A DNA stretch of 37,250 bases. Origin: Rhodospirillaceae bacterium (lineage in GTDB: Bacteria; Pseudomonadota; Alphaproteobacteria; TMED109). The position numbers and the translations under genes were made by a program. Location: positions 1-37,250 of the forward strand of contig CACMQH010000011.1 in assembly GCA_902615805.1 (NCBI GenBank). Direction: 5' to 3'. The first letter of the stretch is position 1. Every line of letters starts with the position of its first letter. This document shows, in pieces, positions 15,301 through 24,097 of this stretch. The notes beneath the pieces were generated by a model that saw nothing but the letters and a program-made list of their open reading frames with translations, was not told the origin of the DNA and made no database searches.

Positions 15301-17757
15301 TTAATTATTTTCAACTAGCTTTCTTGGTGTTTTTTCAATCTCATAACACTCTATTACATCTTCTACCTGAATATCATTGAAATTCTGTATAGAAATACCA
15401 CATTCAAGACCTTCTTTTACTTCTTTAGCTTCATCACTGTGTCTTTTTAAGTTATCTAAATCTCCTGAATGTATTACTATATTGTCTCTTAAAATTCTTA
15501 ATTTAGTATTTCTTTTAATAGCTCCTTCTGTAACGATACACCCCGCTATTTTTCCTATTTTTGAAACTTTAAAAACTTGCTTTATTTTTGCATACCCTAA
15601 GAAGTTTTCTTTTTCAATAGGAGACAATAGACCTGATAGTAGATCTCTAATTTCATCAAAGATCTCATAAATTATGGAATAGTATTTTATATTTATACCA
15701 GTTTGTTTAGCTGCTCTCTTGGCATTTATGTCTGCCCTTACATTAAATCCAATAATTAAAGCCTCGTTTGAGGATGCTAAGGCAACATCAGTCTCATTAA
15801 TGCCACCAACACCTGAGAGTAAGATATGTGTATTAACTTCATCATTCCCCATTTTTTCGAGAGAGGTAACAATAGCTTCTTTAGATCCTAAGGTATCAGC
15901 TTTAAGTACTATATTAAGTAACTTTTTTTCCCCTGATTTTATACTTTTTAAAATATTCTCCATTGAATTAGCCCTAGATAAGTTGGTTCTCTCTTTTAAA
16001 ATAACTGATTTTCTGTATTCACTAACTTCTCTAGCTCTGCTTTCACTCTCTACAACTATAATCTCATCGCCCGCCATAGGTACATCGTTAAGCCCTAATA
16101 TTTCTGCAGGAGATGAAGGTTTTAATTGTTTTAAATTTTTTCCTTTGTCATCTATGATAGCTCTTATTTTTCCCCATTGCGAACCTGCAACAACAATGTC
16201 TCCCTTATTTAAAATGCCTCTTTGTTGAACTATAGAAGCAACTACTCCTCTACCTTGCTCCCTTTTTGACTCTATTATTGTACCTTCAGACCTCTGAGTA
16301 AAGCTTGCTTTTATCTCTAACACTTCAGCTAAAATAAGAATATTTTCGATTAAGTTTTCTAGGTTCAATTTTTTTAAAGCAGATACTTCAACTAAAGGAA
16401 CATCACCTCCCAGCTTTTCAACAATTATGTCATACTTTAATAATTCATTAATAACTTTGTCCCTATCAGCACCGGGAGTATCAATTTTATTTAATGCTAC
16501 AATAATAGGCACTTTTGCAGCTTTTGAATGTTGTATTGCTTCTATAGTTTGAGGCATCACTCCGTCATCAGCAGCTACTACTAAAATAATAATATCAGTT
16601 AATTTAGCACCTCTTGCTCTCATACCACTAAATGCTGAGTGCCCAGGTGTATCAATAAAAGTAATTTTTTTATTATTTTTTGTATTAATTTGGTATGAAC
16701 CTATATGTTGAGTTATACCTCCTTGTTCTTTTAAAACTACATTTGTATTTCTTAAAGCATCTAATAACGATGTTTTCCCATGATCAACATGCCCCATAAC
16801 TGTAACTATTGGAGGCCTTTCTTGTGAATCACTTTTTTCTTCCTTAGAAGAATCTAATCCTAGCTCAATATCTGACTCAGATATTCTTTTAGGTTTATGC
16901 CCAAACTCTAATACAACTAATTCAGCAGTATCAGCGTCAATTGATTGATTAGCTGTTGCAGCTATTTCATTTTTTATAAGAACTTTTATAACATCTGCGA
17001 CTCTAGAAGCCATTCTGTTAGCTAGTTCCTGAACAGTAATAATTTCTGGTATTTTTACTTCCCTTACTATCGGTTTGCTTATATTATCTTCTAATTTATC
17101 TTTGCTTTCTAAAGATTTTTTTTCTTTTTCCCTTGCTCTTCTAATGGATGCCAAACTTCTTTGTCTCTCTTCATCATCATAAGCCTGTTGAATTGTAATT
17201 TTTCCCGTTTGTCTTCTAATATTAACTCTACCCAAAGAGAGTTGTTTTTTTAAATCTGCTCTATTTTTTCTAATACCTAATTTTTTATTGTTATCTTCAT
17301 CTTTAGAAAGGCTTGTTGCTTTTTTTTCATCAATTTTATTATTTTTTTCGTTAGAATTTACGCTATTAATTTTTGCTTGCTTTTTTTCATTATTATCATC
17401 AACAAACTTTTCTATAGGTTTTTTTTGATCTGTAGATGATAATTCATTTTCTCTAGCTATTCTATCACTTTGCGCTTCTTCTTTTAATTTTTGAAGTTTG
17501 TCTTTATTATAACTATCACTTTTATCACTATTTTTTATTTGTCTAACTGATAAATAACCATCTTCAGAAATATTTTTATTTTCTCCACTTGAACTAGCAT
17601 TAGATCCATTTTTATTAAAAGTTCTAACTTTTTTAACCTCTACTTCAACTGATTTAACTCTTCCATGACTGAAGGATTGCCTAACTGTACCGCCTCTAAC
17701 AGTTTTACTTAGTTCTAATTTACTCTTACCAGATAAACCTAACTTTTTTTTATCCAT
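15301..17757 (-). CDS. infB: Translation initiation factor IF-2
   Basis: 818 residues. The first ~220 are a charged, lysine/serine/asparagine-rich low-complexity linker preceded by the short IF2 N-terminal motif ([13 protein letters not shown]). The GTPase domain follows with P-loop GHVDHGKTS, switch DTPGH and NKID motifs, then domains II-IV ending in [10 protein letters not shown]-2 brings fMet-tRNA to the 30S and drives subunit joining. It lies 8 bases after nusA. The usual ylxR-type gene between nusA and infB is missing. In an organism that seems to start genes at AUA (see lnt and trmB), IF-2 and IF-3 properties would matter; nothing unusual is evident in IF-2 itself. Confidence 0.97.
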   Translation of the reverse strand: MDKKKLGLSGKSKLELSKTVRGGTVRQSFSHGRVKSVEVEVKKVRTFNKNGSNASSSGENKNISEDGYLSVRQIKNSDKSDSYNKDKLQKLKEEAQSDRIARENELSSTDQKKPIEKFVDDNNEKKQAKINSVNSNEKNNKIDEKKATSLSKDEDNNKKLGIRKNRADLKKQLSLGRVNIRRQTGKITIQQAYDDEERQRSLASIRRAREKEKKSLESKDKLEDNISKPIVREVKIPEIITVQELANRMASRVADVIKVLIKNEIAATANQSIDADTAELVVLEFGHKPKRISESDIELGLDSSKEEKSDSQERPPIVTVMGHVDHGKTSLLDALRNTNVVLKEQGGITQHIGSYQINTKNNKKITFIDTPGHSAFSGMRARGAKLTDIIILVVAADDGVMPQTIEAIQHSKAAKVPIIVALNKIDTPGADRDKVINELLKYDIIVEKLGGDVPLVEVSALKKLNLENLIENILILAEVLEIKASFTQRSEGTIIESKREQGRGVVASIVQQRGILNKGDIVVAGSQWGKIRAIIDDKGKNLKQLKPSSPAEILGLNDVPMAGDEIIVVESESRAREVSEYRKSVILKERTNLSRANSMENILKSIKSGEKKLLNIVLKADTLGSKEAIVTSLEKMGNDEVNTHILLSGVGGINETDVALASSNEALIIGFNVRADINAKRAAKQTGINIKYYSIIYEIFDEIRDLLSGLLSPIEKENFLGYAKIKQVFKVSKIGKIAGCIVTEGAIKRNTKLRILRDNIVIHSGDLDNLKRHSDEAKEVKEGLECGISIQNFNDIQVEDVIECYEIEKTPRKLVENN

Positions 17758-17765
17758 AATTAACC

Positions 17766-19283
17766 TTAATTTATATCATTAAACCAATCTTCTCTTGCTT
17801 TCATAATTATTTTATTAGCTTCTTCAAGATTATGTATCTTATCTCCAACTATTTCTAATAATTCATCAGAAGAAAGGTCTGCTAAGTTATCCTTTGTTTT
17901 TATATTATTTTTTCCTAAAATTACTAGAGTTTCTAAATCTAAAATTTCTAAATTTTTAAGACTATCTTCTACTCCAAGCTCTTTTCTTTCTTTTTCTAAC
18001 TCTTCCTCTTTTTCTTCTAAAAAAGTTATAGCTCTACTTTTTAACTCTTCGGCAAGTTTTTCATCAAAGCCACCTATACTTTTTAATTCTTCAATAGGAA
18101 CATAGGCAACTGTCTCTACTTTTTTAAACCCTTCAGATACTAGCAAGTGAGCTATCACTTCATCAATTACTAAAGCATCTATTAATTCCTGAGTTTCTTT
18201 TTTAGTTTCCTTTTGTCTTCTATCTGATTCATCACCTTCAGTAAGAATTGAAATTTCCCATTTAGAAACATGTGATGCTAATCTTACATTTTGTCCTTTT
18301 CTTCCAATTGCTAGACTCAATTGGTCATCTGGCACAATTACTTCAACTTTTTTAATTTCTTCATCAAGAACTACTTTTGTAACTTCTGCAGGCGATAAGG
18401 TGTTAACAATAAATGATGCTGCATCTTCAGACCAAGGTATAATATCTATTTTTTCTCCTTGCAATTCATTAACTATAGCTTGTACTCTGCTTCCCCTCAT
18501 ACCTACACAAGCTCCTACTGGATCTATTGTTTTATCACTAGAAGTTACAGCTATTTTCGCTCTGCTTCCAGGGTCCCTAGCAACTGATTTAATTGTAATT
18601 ATACCATCATAAATTTCTGGGACTTCTTGTGTAAACAGTGCCGCCATAAAATCATTATTAGTTCTAGACAAAAAAATTTGTGGGCCATTAATATCTTTTT
18701 TGACCTCTGTTATAAAAGCTCTAGTTCGATCTCCTGGCCTAAAAACCTCTCTAGGAATAGTGTCATCTTTCCTCATAAAGGCCTCTGCCTTACCTAAGTC
18801 TAAATATATATTTCCATATTCTACTCTTTTTACTATCCCGCTGGTAATTTGCCCTGCTTTATCTTTAAATTCTTGGTATTGTCTTTCTTTATCTGCCTCT
18901 TTGACCTTTTGAACAATCACCTGCTTAGCAGTCTGAGCTGAAACTCTTCCAAAATCAATAGGAGGTAGCGGATCATGTAGTAGATCTCCTATCTTAGCAG
19001 ATTCATCTATAAACTTTCCCTGTTCTAATGTCACTTGTTCTGATGCTAACTCAACACTTTCTACAACTAGCAAAACTCTACTTAATTTTATCTCACCAGA
19101 CTTTCTATCTATTTCCGCTTTAATTTGAAGCTCTTGTCCGTACTTTTTCTTTGCAGCAGTCTGTATAGCTTCTTCCATAGCTTCTATGACTAATTCCTGA
19201 TCTATAGCTTTATCCCTAGCAACAGCTTCTGCAATTTGCAAAAGCTCAGGCCTCACTATAGATAAGTCTTCTGTATTGTCCAT
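17766..19283 (-). CDS. nusA: Transcription termination/antitermination factor NusA
   Basis: 505 residues with the alphaproteobacterial NusA layout. An N-terminal RNA polymerase-binding domain (LQIAEAVARDKAIDQELVIEAMEEAIQTAAKKKYG) is followed by S1 (GIVKRVEYGNIYLDLGKAEAF), two KH domains (DPVGACVGMRGSRVQAI and LSLAIGRKGQNVRLAS), and two C-terminal helical repeats. It controls pausing, termination and rRNA antitermination. It is the first gene of the infB operon; rimP, which normally precedes nusA, is not present. A -35/-10 pair upstream (19322-19351) is well placed to drive it. Confidence 0.96.
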   Translation of the reverse strand: MDNTEDLSIVRPELLQIAEAVARDKAIDQELVIEAMEEAIQTAAKKKYGQELQIKAEIDRKSGEIKLSRVLLVVESVELASEQVTLEQGKFIDESAKIGDLLHDPLPPIDFGRVSAQTAKQVIVQKVKEADKERQYQEFKDKAGQITSGIVKRVEYGNIYLDLGKAEAFMRKDDTIPREVFRPGDRTRAFITEVKKDINGPQIFLSRTNNDFMAALFTQEVPEIYDGIITIKSVARDPGSRAKIAVTSSDKTIDPVGACVGMRGSRVQAIVNELQGEKIDIIPWSEDAASFIVNTLSPAEVTKVVLDEEIKKVEVIVPDDQLSLAIGRKGQNVRLASHVSKWEISILTEGDESDRRQKETKKETQELIDALVIDEVIAHLLVSEGFKKVETVAYVPIEELKSIGGFDEKLAEELKSRAITFLEEKEEELEKERKELGVEDSLKNLEILDLETLVILGKNNIKTKDNLADLSSDELLEIVGDKIHNLEEANKIIMKAREDWFNDIN

Positions 19284-19321
19284 TTTTCCTCTCGTCTTTT
19301 GACTCAGTGTAATTAATTAAA

Positions 19322-19351
19322 ATTATACGTTTATAAAAAAACTGTTTACAA
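19322..19351 (-). promoter_or_regulatory. Predicted sigma70 promoter for nusA-infB operon
   Basis: On the minus strand, TTGTAA (19351 to 19346) and a perfect TATAAT (19327 to 19322) are 18 bases apart. They lie about 39 bases before the nusA ATG, with a Shine-Dalgarno-like GAGAGGA between. The 156 bases between trmB and nusA hold nothing else that I can identify. Confidence 0.6.
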
Positions 19352-19439
19352 TTTATATAGCAAATAACATATTGCATTATCAACTAATTGTCTACGACAC
19401 AGTATTAAAAGAAATTTTACATTAAAATATTTTTTAAAT

Positions 19440-20120
19440 TTAATCCAGAATTTTTTTAACCTCAAGATAGAGAGGCTTTATTTTCTTACTAAGTGCTTTT
19501 TTTTCATACCGAGTAATAATAACTTTTTTTGGTCTTAAATAAAAATTATTAAAATTAATAATTTTTACATTAACATTACTTTCAAATAGTTTTACAATGG
19601 AATCAAAATATTTTTTAACATCAGTAGCAATAAATATCCTGCCATTAATTTTCAACTTTGATAAAAATAAATTTAAGTTCTTTTCGTTTAATATTCTTCT
19701 CTTTTCATGCCTAGTTTTTGGCCAAGGGTCAGGATATAAAATAAATATTTCATCAAAAATTTTTTTTGATAAATGTAATAATAATTCTCTTATATCACTC
19801 TTAAATAGTCTAATTTTCTCATACTTTTCTAATTCCAAATTAGAAATAAATGAAGCCAAACCATTCAAATAAGGCTCACAACCTATAAAAAATCTATTTT
19901 TTTCAGACGTATTAATTAAGTTTAGTAAATTTTCTCCAGAACCAAAACCAATTTCTAAACTAACATTTATTTTTTTTTTAGAAACTTTTGAAATATAATC
20001 ATTTATATTTTGCTCATTTAATTCTAATTTTGGGAATACTTCTTCTAAAAAAATTTTTTTTCTATTACTTAACTTTGATCCTTTTCTTCTGCCATAATAT
20101 TTAAAGTTATTTTTAATTAT
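19440..20120 (-). CDS. trmB: tRNA (guanine-N7)-methyltransferase, apparent AUA start
   Basis: 226 residues if read from the ATA at 20120. TrmB makes m7G46 in tRNA. The N-terminal KYYGRRKGSKLS (residues 7-18), the SAM loop LEIGFGSGENL (55-65), FFIGCEPYLNG (77-87) and LYPDPWPKTRHEKRRI are all family hallmarks. The first ATG/GTG/TTG is a TTG at 19868, which would delete the SAM loop and the first 84 residues. The frame is open to an ATA overlapping the metK stop (ATAA), 7 bases after a GAAGG. Flanking ATT codons at 20123 and 20117 are weaker alternatives. I therefore annotate an AUA start. It follows metK directly and precedes the nusA promoter region. No sign of frameshift or decay. Confidence 0.9.
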   Translation of the reverse strand: MIKNNFKYYGRRKGSKLSNRKKIFLEEVFPKLELNEQNINDYISKVSKKKINVSLEIGFGSGENLLNLINTSEKNRFFIGCEPYLNGLASFISNLELEKYEKIRLFKSDIRELLLHLSKKIFDEIFILYPDPWPKTRHEKRRILNEKNLNLFLSKLKINGRIFIATDVKKYFDSIVKLFESNVNVKIINFNNFYLRPKKVIITRYEKKALSKKIKPLYLEVKKILD

Positions 20121-21301
20121 AATAAAGCCTTCAATTCATTAACTTTATCAAGTTTTTCCCATGTAAAATAACCATCTTTATTACTTTTTCTTCCAAAATG
20201 ACCGAAAGTAGCTGTTTTTTCATAAATTGGATTTGCTAAATTTAACATTCTTCTTATACCTGATGGTTTTAAATCAAATATTTCTTTTATGATTTTAATC
20301 AACTTTTGTGCTTGAACTTTGCCTGTACCATGAGTATCCAAAAATATAGAAATAGGCTCAGCTACACCAATAATATAAGCAAGTTGTATAGTACATTTTT
20401 CAGCTATTTCAGCGGCTACCAAGTTCTTCGCAATATATCTTGCCATATAAGCACCTGATCTATCTACTTTAGAAGGATCTTTTCCTGAAAAAGCTCCTCC
20501 TCCATGAGGGCATATTCCTCCGTAAGTATCTACTACTATCTTTCTTCCAGTTAAGCCAGCATCCCCGTGAGGCCCTCCTATTACAAAGTTGCCCGTAGGA
20601 TTTATGAAAATATTGTCGTATGGTAATTTCCAACTCTTAGGTTTAATTTCTTCAATTATAGGCAAAACTTTATCTTTTATTTTTTCTGGTGTATTACCCT
20701 CTTCATGCTGAACTGACAAAACAACAGAATGAAGCCCAACCGGTTTACCATCTTTATATTTTATAGAAAACTGTGATTTTGCATCTGGTCCAAGATTTAA
20801 TATTTCTTTTTTTATTCTTTTATTTCTTAATTCTTTAAGTAAATCATGGCTTAATTTAATTGGATATGGCATGAAAACATCAGTCTCATTGCTAGCATAT
20901 CCAAACATAATTCCCTGATCCCCTGCTCCCTCTTGATTTTTTTCAATTGCGTCAACTCCTCTTCCAATATCTGTTGACTGTTTATGCAAGTTCACGTCAA
21001 CTTCTACCTTATTCCAGTGAAAAGTTTCTTGTTCATAACCTATAGTCTTTATTACTCTTCTAGCAATACTTTCAATTTTATTATTATCAACGTTTTTGAG
21101 CTCACCATCTCCTCTAACTTCTCCAGAAATAATTACTTTATTTGAAGTAACCATAGTCTCACAAGCTACTCTCGCTTTTTCAGGGAGGGTACAATTTGAT
21201 AAATAATAATCAACTACAGCATCTGAAATTTGATCACATATCTTATCTGGATGACCTTCTGAGACACTCTCACTAGTAAAAATATATTCATTTTCTTTCA
21301 T
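20117..21301 (-). CDS. metK: S-adenosylmethionine synthetase
   Basis: 394 residues. MetK makes S-adenosylmethionine from methionine and ATP. Classic motifs are present: SEGHPDKICDQISDAVVD near the N-terminus, GAGDQGIMFGYA (about residue 126) for the ATP/metal site, and GGGAFSGKDPSKVDRSGAY (about 265) for the P-loop-like region. Its ATG overlaps the lnt stop region by 14 bases and its stop overlaps the trmB ATA start. The SAM it makes is used by trmB and miaB in the same run. Confidence 0.97.
   Translation of the reverse strand: MKENEYIFTSESVSEGHPDKICDQISDAVVDYYLSNCTLPEKARVACETMVTSNKVIISGEVRGDGELKNVDNNKIESIARRVIKTIGYEQETFHWNKVEVDVNLHKQSTDIGRGVDAIEKNQEGAGDQGIMFGYASNETDVFMPYPIKLSHDLLKELRNKRIKKEILNLGPDAKSQFSIKYKDGKPVGLHSVVLSVQHEEGNTPEKIKDKVLPIIEEIKPKSWKLPYDNIFINPTGNFVIGGPHGDAGLTGRKIVVDTYGGICPHGGGAFSGKDPSKVDRSGAYMARYIAKNLVAAEIAEKCTIQLAYIIGVAEPISIFLDTHGTGKVQAQKLIKIIKEIFDLKPSGIRRMLNLANPIYEKTATFGHFGRKSNKDGYFTWEKLDKVNELKALL
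20128..20132 (-). promoter_or_regulatory. Ribosome binding site that decides the trmB start
   Basis: GAAGG inside the end of metK, 7 bases before ATA (20120-20118). It fits an AUA start better than ATT at 20123 (spacer 4) or 20117 (spacer 10). The SD strength is moderate. Confidence 0.55.
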
Positions 21302-22805
21302 ATTTTTTTTTCAAACCATATTTAAAATTTATTTTTATAAGAATTAAAACCAAAACTAATAATAAAGCATAAAAAATATTATCTCCTAAATAACTATACA
21401 GAGTATTTTTTTTATATAAAACTAATTTTTTATCAATTACTCCAGATTTACCAAGATTTATTTTCTCAACTATATTTCCATTATAATCAATTATTGAAGA
21501 TATTCCTGTATTAGCAACTCTAATCATATATTTGCCTTCTAGAACTGTTCTAATCTTAGCTAATTCCAAATGTTGGTATGGTCCTCTTGAATTTCCAAAC
21601 CAAGCATCATTAGTTATATTGACTATTAAATCAAAATTGTTTTTTGATAAGCTCGTAGTTTTAGGAAAAATTACTTCATAACAAATTAGTGGTAATACTT
21701 TTACATTATTATTTAACTCTAAATAGTTAAGTTTTTCTCCTGAAGAAAAGTCTAGTCCACCTAATAAAATTTTAAAATTCTTTAATACATTTCTAAATGG
21801 AATATACTCACCAAAAGGAACTAGTTTGATTTTGTCATGGTAACTTATAGTATTACTAATTTTATCTATTAAAAATAAAGAGTTATAAACTTTTCTGTTT
21901 TTATTTTTTTTTTCTTTTCTAATTCCTCCTATTATAATATTTTCAATGTTTTTAAAACTATTTTTTAATAATAAACTAGTACTAGTCTCTTCCATAATAT
22001 CAAATAATACAGCTGTTTCTGGCCATACTACTAAATCAATATTTTTTTTATTATTATGCTTTGTTAGATTAATAAGTAAGTTTATATTTGTTAGAGTTTT
22101 CGTTTTATCCCATTTGTCAATTTGTTTAATATTAGGTTGTACAAGTCTAATATGAAAGTTTTCTGCAACACTAATAAATTTTCTAGGTATAAAGTTGCTT
22201 AAAAGTAAAACTAGTATAAAAGGTAATACAAAATATATAGAAAGCTTGATATTTTTATATAATAGATAAATACCTACAACTAAAGAATATGTTACTAAAG
22301 AGTATCCCCATACACCAAGGTATGAAAATGGCGCCAGAGTTGATGAATTTGAAGACCAGATTACAGACATTGGGGTCCAAGGGAAGCCCCATAAAATATT
22401 TCCCTTTATCCAATCAAAAATGGAAAAGGAAATTATAATCAAAATACTATTGAATAATATATGACGTTTTATACTCAAACTTTTTATTAGATAATAATTT
22501 AAAGCTGAGAAAAGTGATAAAAAAGTGCATAGCATTAAAACAGCTAATGAGCCTAAAAAAAAGCCCCCCATATTTGCTATTTTGAAAGATATAGAAATCC
22601 AATATAGACTTGATATATAAAATCCTAAGCCATAAAAAAAACCAATGTGAAAAGCTTTTTTAGCATTATCTATTTTTTCTAATATAAAAAGAGTTATAGA
22701 TAATGATAAAATAGAAAATATAAAAATATTATACGGAGCTAACCCTAAACTTCCTATACATCCTAGTAAAAAACTAATGAGAAAATAATATTTTAAAATA
22801 AATAT
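21288..22805 (-). CDS. lnt: Apolipoprotein N-acyltransferase, apparent AUA start
   Basis: 505 residues when read from the ATA at 22805. Lnt adds the third acyl chain to lipoproteins at the inner membrane. N-terminal helices contain SLGLAPYNIF (about residues 19-28, like the E. coli SPYD site) and GFFYGLGFYISSLYW (about 55-69). The nitrilase domain has WPET (Glu263), YHDKIKLVPFGEYIPFR (Lys325) and LPLICYEVIFP (Cys375). The only ATG/GTG/TTG far enough upstream is at 22571, which deletes the first 78 residues with these motifs. The frame is open to ATA, 6 bases after AAGGAG, which itself overlaps the corC stop. No indel is needed. So I annotate AUA as the start, giving the usual length (E. coli 512). 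Confidence 0.93.
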   Translation of the reverse strand: MFILKYYFLISFLLGCIGSLGLAPYNIFIFSILSLSITLFILEKIDNAKKAFHIGFFYGLGFYISSLYWISISFKIANMGGFFLGSLAVLMLCTFLSLFSALNYYLIKSLSIKRHILFNSILIIISFSIFDWIKGNILWGFPWTPMSVIWSSNSSTLAPFSYLGVWGYSLVTYSLVVGIYLLYKNIKLSIYFVLPFILVLLLSNFIPRKFISVAENFHIRLVQPNIKQIDKWDKTKTLTNINLLINLTKHNNKKNIDLVVWPETAVLFDIMEETSTSLLLKNSFKNIENIIIGGIRKEKKNKNRKVYNSLFLIDKISNTISYHDKIKLVPFGEYIPFRNVLKNFKILLGGLDFSSGEKLNYLELNNNVKVLPLICYEVIFPKTTSLSKNNFDLIVNITNDAWFGNSRGPYQHLELAKIRTVLEGKYMIRVANTGISSIIDYNGNIVEKINLGKSGVIDKKLVLYKKNTLYSYLGDNIFYALLLVLVLILIKINFKYGLKKKYERK

Positions 22806-22811
22806 CTTTCG

Positions 22812-22817
22812 CTCCTT
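22812..22817 (-). promoter_or_regulatory. Strong Shine-Dalgarno that decides the lnt start
   Basis: AAGGAG overlapping the corC stop, with a 6-base spacer (CGAAAG) to ATA at 22805-22803. The next possible ATG is 231 bases on. This is the strongest single piece of support for AUA initiation in the window. Confidence 0.75.
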
Positions 22818-23628
22818 AACTTTCTCCTCTTGATACTAATACTTTATGTATTTTTCTATGGTCAGCTTCTAATATTTTAAAATTTATACCTAGTTTTGGT
22901 TCTGGAATATTATCATTAACCTCTGGTATTTTTCCACTTATATTTGATATGAGACCTCCTACAGTTTCGGTGTCCTCATCAAGTTCAATATTAGAAAAGT
23001 CAATACCTAATGCTCTTTCTAAATCTGTTATATTAGTTCTGGCATCAACTAACAAACCTCCATTATCTAAAGTTGTTATCAAAGGCTTTTCCTTTGAGTC
23101 ATGCTCATCTTCTATTTCTCCCACTATTTCTTCAACTAAATCTTCTATTGTCACTATTCCGTCAGTACCACCTTGTTCATCAACTATAATCGCTAAGTGA
23201 GTCCTAGTAGCTCTCATTTGTTCTAATAAGTCATTAACTAACATTGCAGGTGAAGAAAATAAGACATTTCTTGTAACTTTTTCTATTGAAAATTTAGAAT
23301 TTTTTTGCCAGTACGGCAAAAGATCTTTAACATGTAGCATACCTACAATATTATCTAATTGATCTTTATATACTGGAAGTCTGCTATGCGCTGCTTCGAT
23401 AAAAAGTTTTAATGTAGTTTCAAAGTCGCTCTCAATATTTATAGACACTATGTCTGCCCTTGGTACCATAATGTCTCTGATTTGTATGTTTCCAAGCTTT
23501 AGCAAGTTTCCTAACATATGAGTTTGATCATTTGTTAACTCTGAGCTATTCTTTAAATTATCAACTAAATCAGATGCCGCTTTTTTTGGAAAAAAAATAT
23601 TTTTTAAGAATTCAATCAAATTAAACAC
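22816..23628 (-). CDS. corC: CorC/HlyC-type CBS-domain protein
   Basis: 270 residues of the CorC family. A short N-terminal segment leads into LKLGNIQIRDIMVPRADIVSIN, followed by two CBS domains (about residues 57-110 and 118-175), the second with DEQGGTDGIVTIEDLVEEIVGEI. A C-terminal CorC_HlyC transporter-associated domain follows (VDARTNITDLERALG...). CorC is linked to magnesium/cobalt transport or to ion homeostasis; the CBS part binds nucleotides. The start is GTG at 23628, just after the ybeY stop, with no clear Shine-Dalgarno. It is followed by lnt; this ybeY-corC-lnt order is standard in proteobacteria. Confidence 0.88.
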   Translation of the reverse strand: MFNLIEFLKNIFFPKKAASDLVDNLKNSSELTNDQTHMLGNLLKLGNIQIRDIMVPRADIVSINIESDFETTLKLFIEAAHSRLPVYKDQLDNIVGMLHVKDLLPYWQKNSKFSIEKVTRNVLFSSPAMLVNDLLEQMRATRTHLAIIVDEQGGTDGIVTIEDLVEEIVGEIEDEHDSKEKPLITTLDNGGLLVDARTNITDLERALGIDFSNIELDEDTETVGGLISNISGKIPEVNDNIPEPKLGINFKILEADHRKIHKVLVSRGES

Positions 23629-23629
23629 T

Positions 23630-24097
23630 TTATATTTTATAAGGATTTTTTATCTTCAAATTTTTTAGAAGCCTTTTTTCTTCATTTTGCATTAATCGTG
23701 TATCTTCCTCTTTTTCATGAGTATAGCCTTTCAAGTGTAATATTCCATGTATTAAGATGTGAGATAAATGATCCTTAAAATCAATTTTTTTACTTTTTAC
23801 TTCTTTTAATAATGTATCATAGGATATTATTATATCACCTAGATATATCATATTATTTTCAAAAGAAAAAACCTTATTATTATTTAAAAAACTTAAAATA
23901 TTAGTTGATTTATTTATGCCTTTCCATTTTAGATTAAAAGACTTTACTTCTTTATCATTAGACAACCTAATTGTTAATCCATTTCTTTGAGTATTAGTGA
24001 CTTTAATTACTTTTCTAATAGTATTTATTTCATCAGCTTTCCATTTTACTTCTTTTTGATATATATAAATATTAGAATTGAAACAATAATTTTTCAT
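23630..24097 (-). CDS. ybeY: Endoribonuclease YbeY (rRNA maturation factor)
   Basis: 155 residues of the YbeY family, a zinc-dependent RNase in 16S rRNA 3' processing and ribosome quality control. The zinc-binding segment is HGILHLKGYTHEKEEDTRLM, with His117, His121 and His127. The usual GYDH is GYTH here, an unusual change next to the third ligand, but all three histidines remain. The N-terminal half is divergent but keeps LRLSNDKEVKSFNLKWKGINKSTNILSF (NxxxRxxxxxTDVLSFP-like). Its start ATG overlaps the phoH stop as ATGA, and corC follows at once. Confidence 0.9.
   Translation of the reverse strand: MKNYCFNSNIYIYQKEVKWKADEINTIRKVIKVTNTQRNGLTIRLSNDKEVKSFNLKWKGINKSTNILSFLNNNKVFSFENNMIYLGDIIISYDTLLKEVKSKKIDFKDHLSHILIHGILHLKGYTHEKEEDTRLMQNEEKRLLKNLKIKNPYKI

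Noticed and set aside
19389-19399. Small hairpin TGTC-TAC-GACA between trmB and nusA
   Set aside because: Only 4 base pairs, no U-run on either strand; not enough for a terminator.
22571-22805. Possible frameshift in lnt at the A8 run (22634-22641)
   Set aside because: A careful count shows the run keeps the frame GFFYGLGFYISS intact; no indel is needed once the ATA start is used.
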